NCBI RefSeq assembly: GCF_001894865.1
Contig: NZ_BCXA01000046.1
Coordinates: 1-58,665 of the forward strand
Reading direction: 5' to 3'
Length of the DNA stretch: 58,665 nucleotides
Origin: Rhodococcus maanshanensis NBRC 100610
GTDB taxonomy: Bacteria; Actinomycetota; Actinomycetes; Mycobacteriales; Mycobacteriaceae
Positions 58,046 to 58,665 of the stretch are shown here, piece after piece (within the stretch, counting starts at the first letter, position 1; every line of letters begins with the position of its first letter). The translations under genes and the position numbers were made by a program. The notes beneath the pieces are model-generated. The model saw only the letters and a program-made list of their open reading frames with translations. It did no database searches and was not told where the DNA came from.

Positions 58046-58665
58046 ATGATCGCGCGGCCCGCGGGGCTCACCCGGGCCGTTCCCGCGCTGTATTCGCTGG
58101 CGCTCGCGGCGATCGTCCTCGGCCCGCTGCTCGGCCCGGGATACCTGTTGCTGCGCGACGCGGTGAGCACCCCTCGCTCGTATCTGACCGACTCGGCGCT
58201 CGGGCTGACCGACGCCGCCGCACGCGCGGTCCCGCAGGATGCCGCGATCGCCGCGCTGACGTCGGTCATCGACGGCGGCCTGGTGGTGAAGGCGATCCTG
58301 CTGTCGGCGCTGTGGCTCGCGGGGTGGGGTGCGGCCCGCATGGTCGCCGCGCTGCTACCGACGGCCGGGCTCGGTCCGCAGCTGCTGGCCTCGACGGTGC
58401 TGCTGTGGAACCCGTACGTGGCCGAGCGGCTCTTGCAGGGGCACTGGAGCCTGCTGACCGGGTACGCGGCCTTGCCGTGGACGGTGCTCGCCGCGCTGCG
58501 CCTGCGGCGGTCGGCCGCCCCGTTGTCGCCTCGGTCGTGGTGCCCGCTCGGGCTGACGCTGGCCGCCGCCGGGCTCACCCCGACCGGCGCGCTGCTGGCC
58601 ACCGTGCTGGCCGCGGTGCTGCTGGCCCTGCCGGGCGGCGCGGGCGCGCGGTGGTCGCGGCTGGC
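58046..58665 (+). CDS. Integral membrane protein, partial (cut by window end)
   Basis: An ATG at 58046 opens a frame of 206 codons to the window edge without a stop. Hydrophobic segments (PALYSLALAAIVLGPLLGPGYLLL, LLSALWLAGWGAARMVAALL, LLASTVLLWNPYVAERLLQGHWSLLTGYAALPW, LTLAAAGLTPTGALLATVLAAVLLAL) show a polytopic protein. The NPYVAERLLQGHWSLLTGYA segment recalls GT-C-like membrane proteins near aftD in mycobacteria (Rv0226c neighbourhood). TTATCG 9 nt before the ATG suggests a leaderless start. The family is not certain. Confidence 0.75.
   Translation, partial: MIARPAGLTRAVPALYSLALAAIVLGPLLGPGYLLLRDAVSTPRSYLTDSALGLTDAAARAVPQDAAIAALTSVIDGGLVVKAILLSALWLAGWGAARMVAALLPTAGLGPQLLASTVLLWNPYVAERLLQGHWSLLTGYAALPWTVLAALRLRRSAAPLSPRSWCPLGLTLAAAGLTPTGALLATVLAAVLLALPGGAGARWSRL

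Overview
The window reads as chromosome of a high-GC, mycolic-acid-containing actinomycete, most like the Nocardiaceae (Rhodococcus or Nocardia type). The evidence is gene content: an AftD arabinofuranosyltransferase with its small DUF2613 partner, a DUF3068/PorA-type protein, and a block that I recognise from memory as the mycobacterial Rv0236c-Rv0244c neighbourhood (aftD, lpqI, TetR, htdX, fabG4, fadA2, fadE5). I could not run a database search, so genus is not resolved. I saw no rRNA, tRNA, CRISPR array or intact transposase gene.

Layout. 1-8.5 kb: accessory redox genes under local regulators: a BTAD regulator (cut by the window edge), a medium-chain reductase and RidA; a SnoaL-like plus alcohol-dehydrogenase pair divergent from a TetR gene; and a TetR > FAD-dehydrogenase > SDR operon in which each gene overlaps the next by 4 nt. 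8.7-13.9 kb: two large LuxR-family ATPase regulators placed tail to tail, both probably leaderless. 14.0-23.1 kb: a seven-gene, one-direction operon of hydrolases that lack signal peptides: a small protein, a trypsin-nuclease fusion, an M43 metalloprotease, a small beta-rich protein, an M28 peptidase, a four-domain peptidoglycan hydrolase with a DUF4185 tail, and a two-TM protein with a beta-rich domain. This is the most unusual part of the window.

23.3-32.7 kb: a TfoX-like protein, a cold-shock protein, two tandem secreted proteins with bacterial Ig-like repeats, a secreted protein of unknown family, a FabH-type ketosynthase, a 2-oxoglutarate/Fe(II) oxygenase, a secreted DUF4185 protein and a methyltransferase. 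32.8-45.6 kb: the fatty-acid block. fadE5 is separated from fadA2 / fabG4-htdX by an MpaB-type oxygenase, a VanW protein, a GH19 enzyme and an aldo/keto reductase. The TetR gene after htdX and the fadA2/fabG4 divergent promoter share the same palindrome, which suggests one regulon.

45.7-58.7 kb: envelope genes: the NagZ-type lipoprotein LpqI, a universal stress protein, isochorismate synthase, DUF2613, AftD, an acyltransferase, a DUF3068 protein, a Mut7-C protein, a flippase-like membrane protein and the start of another membrane protein. A 160-bp inverted-repeat element flanked by CTAG sits exactly between two convergent stop codons at 56.6-56.8 kb and looks like a non-autonomous insertion.
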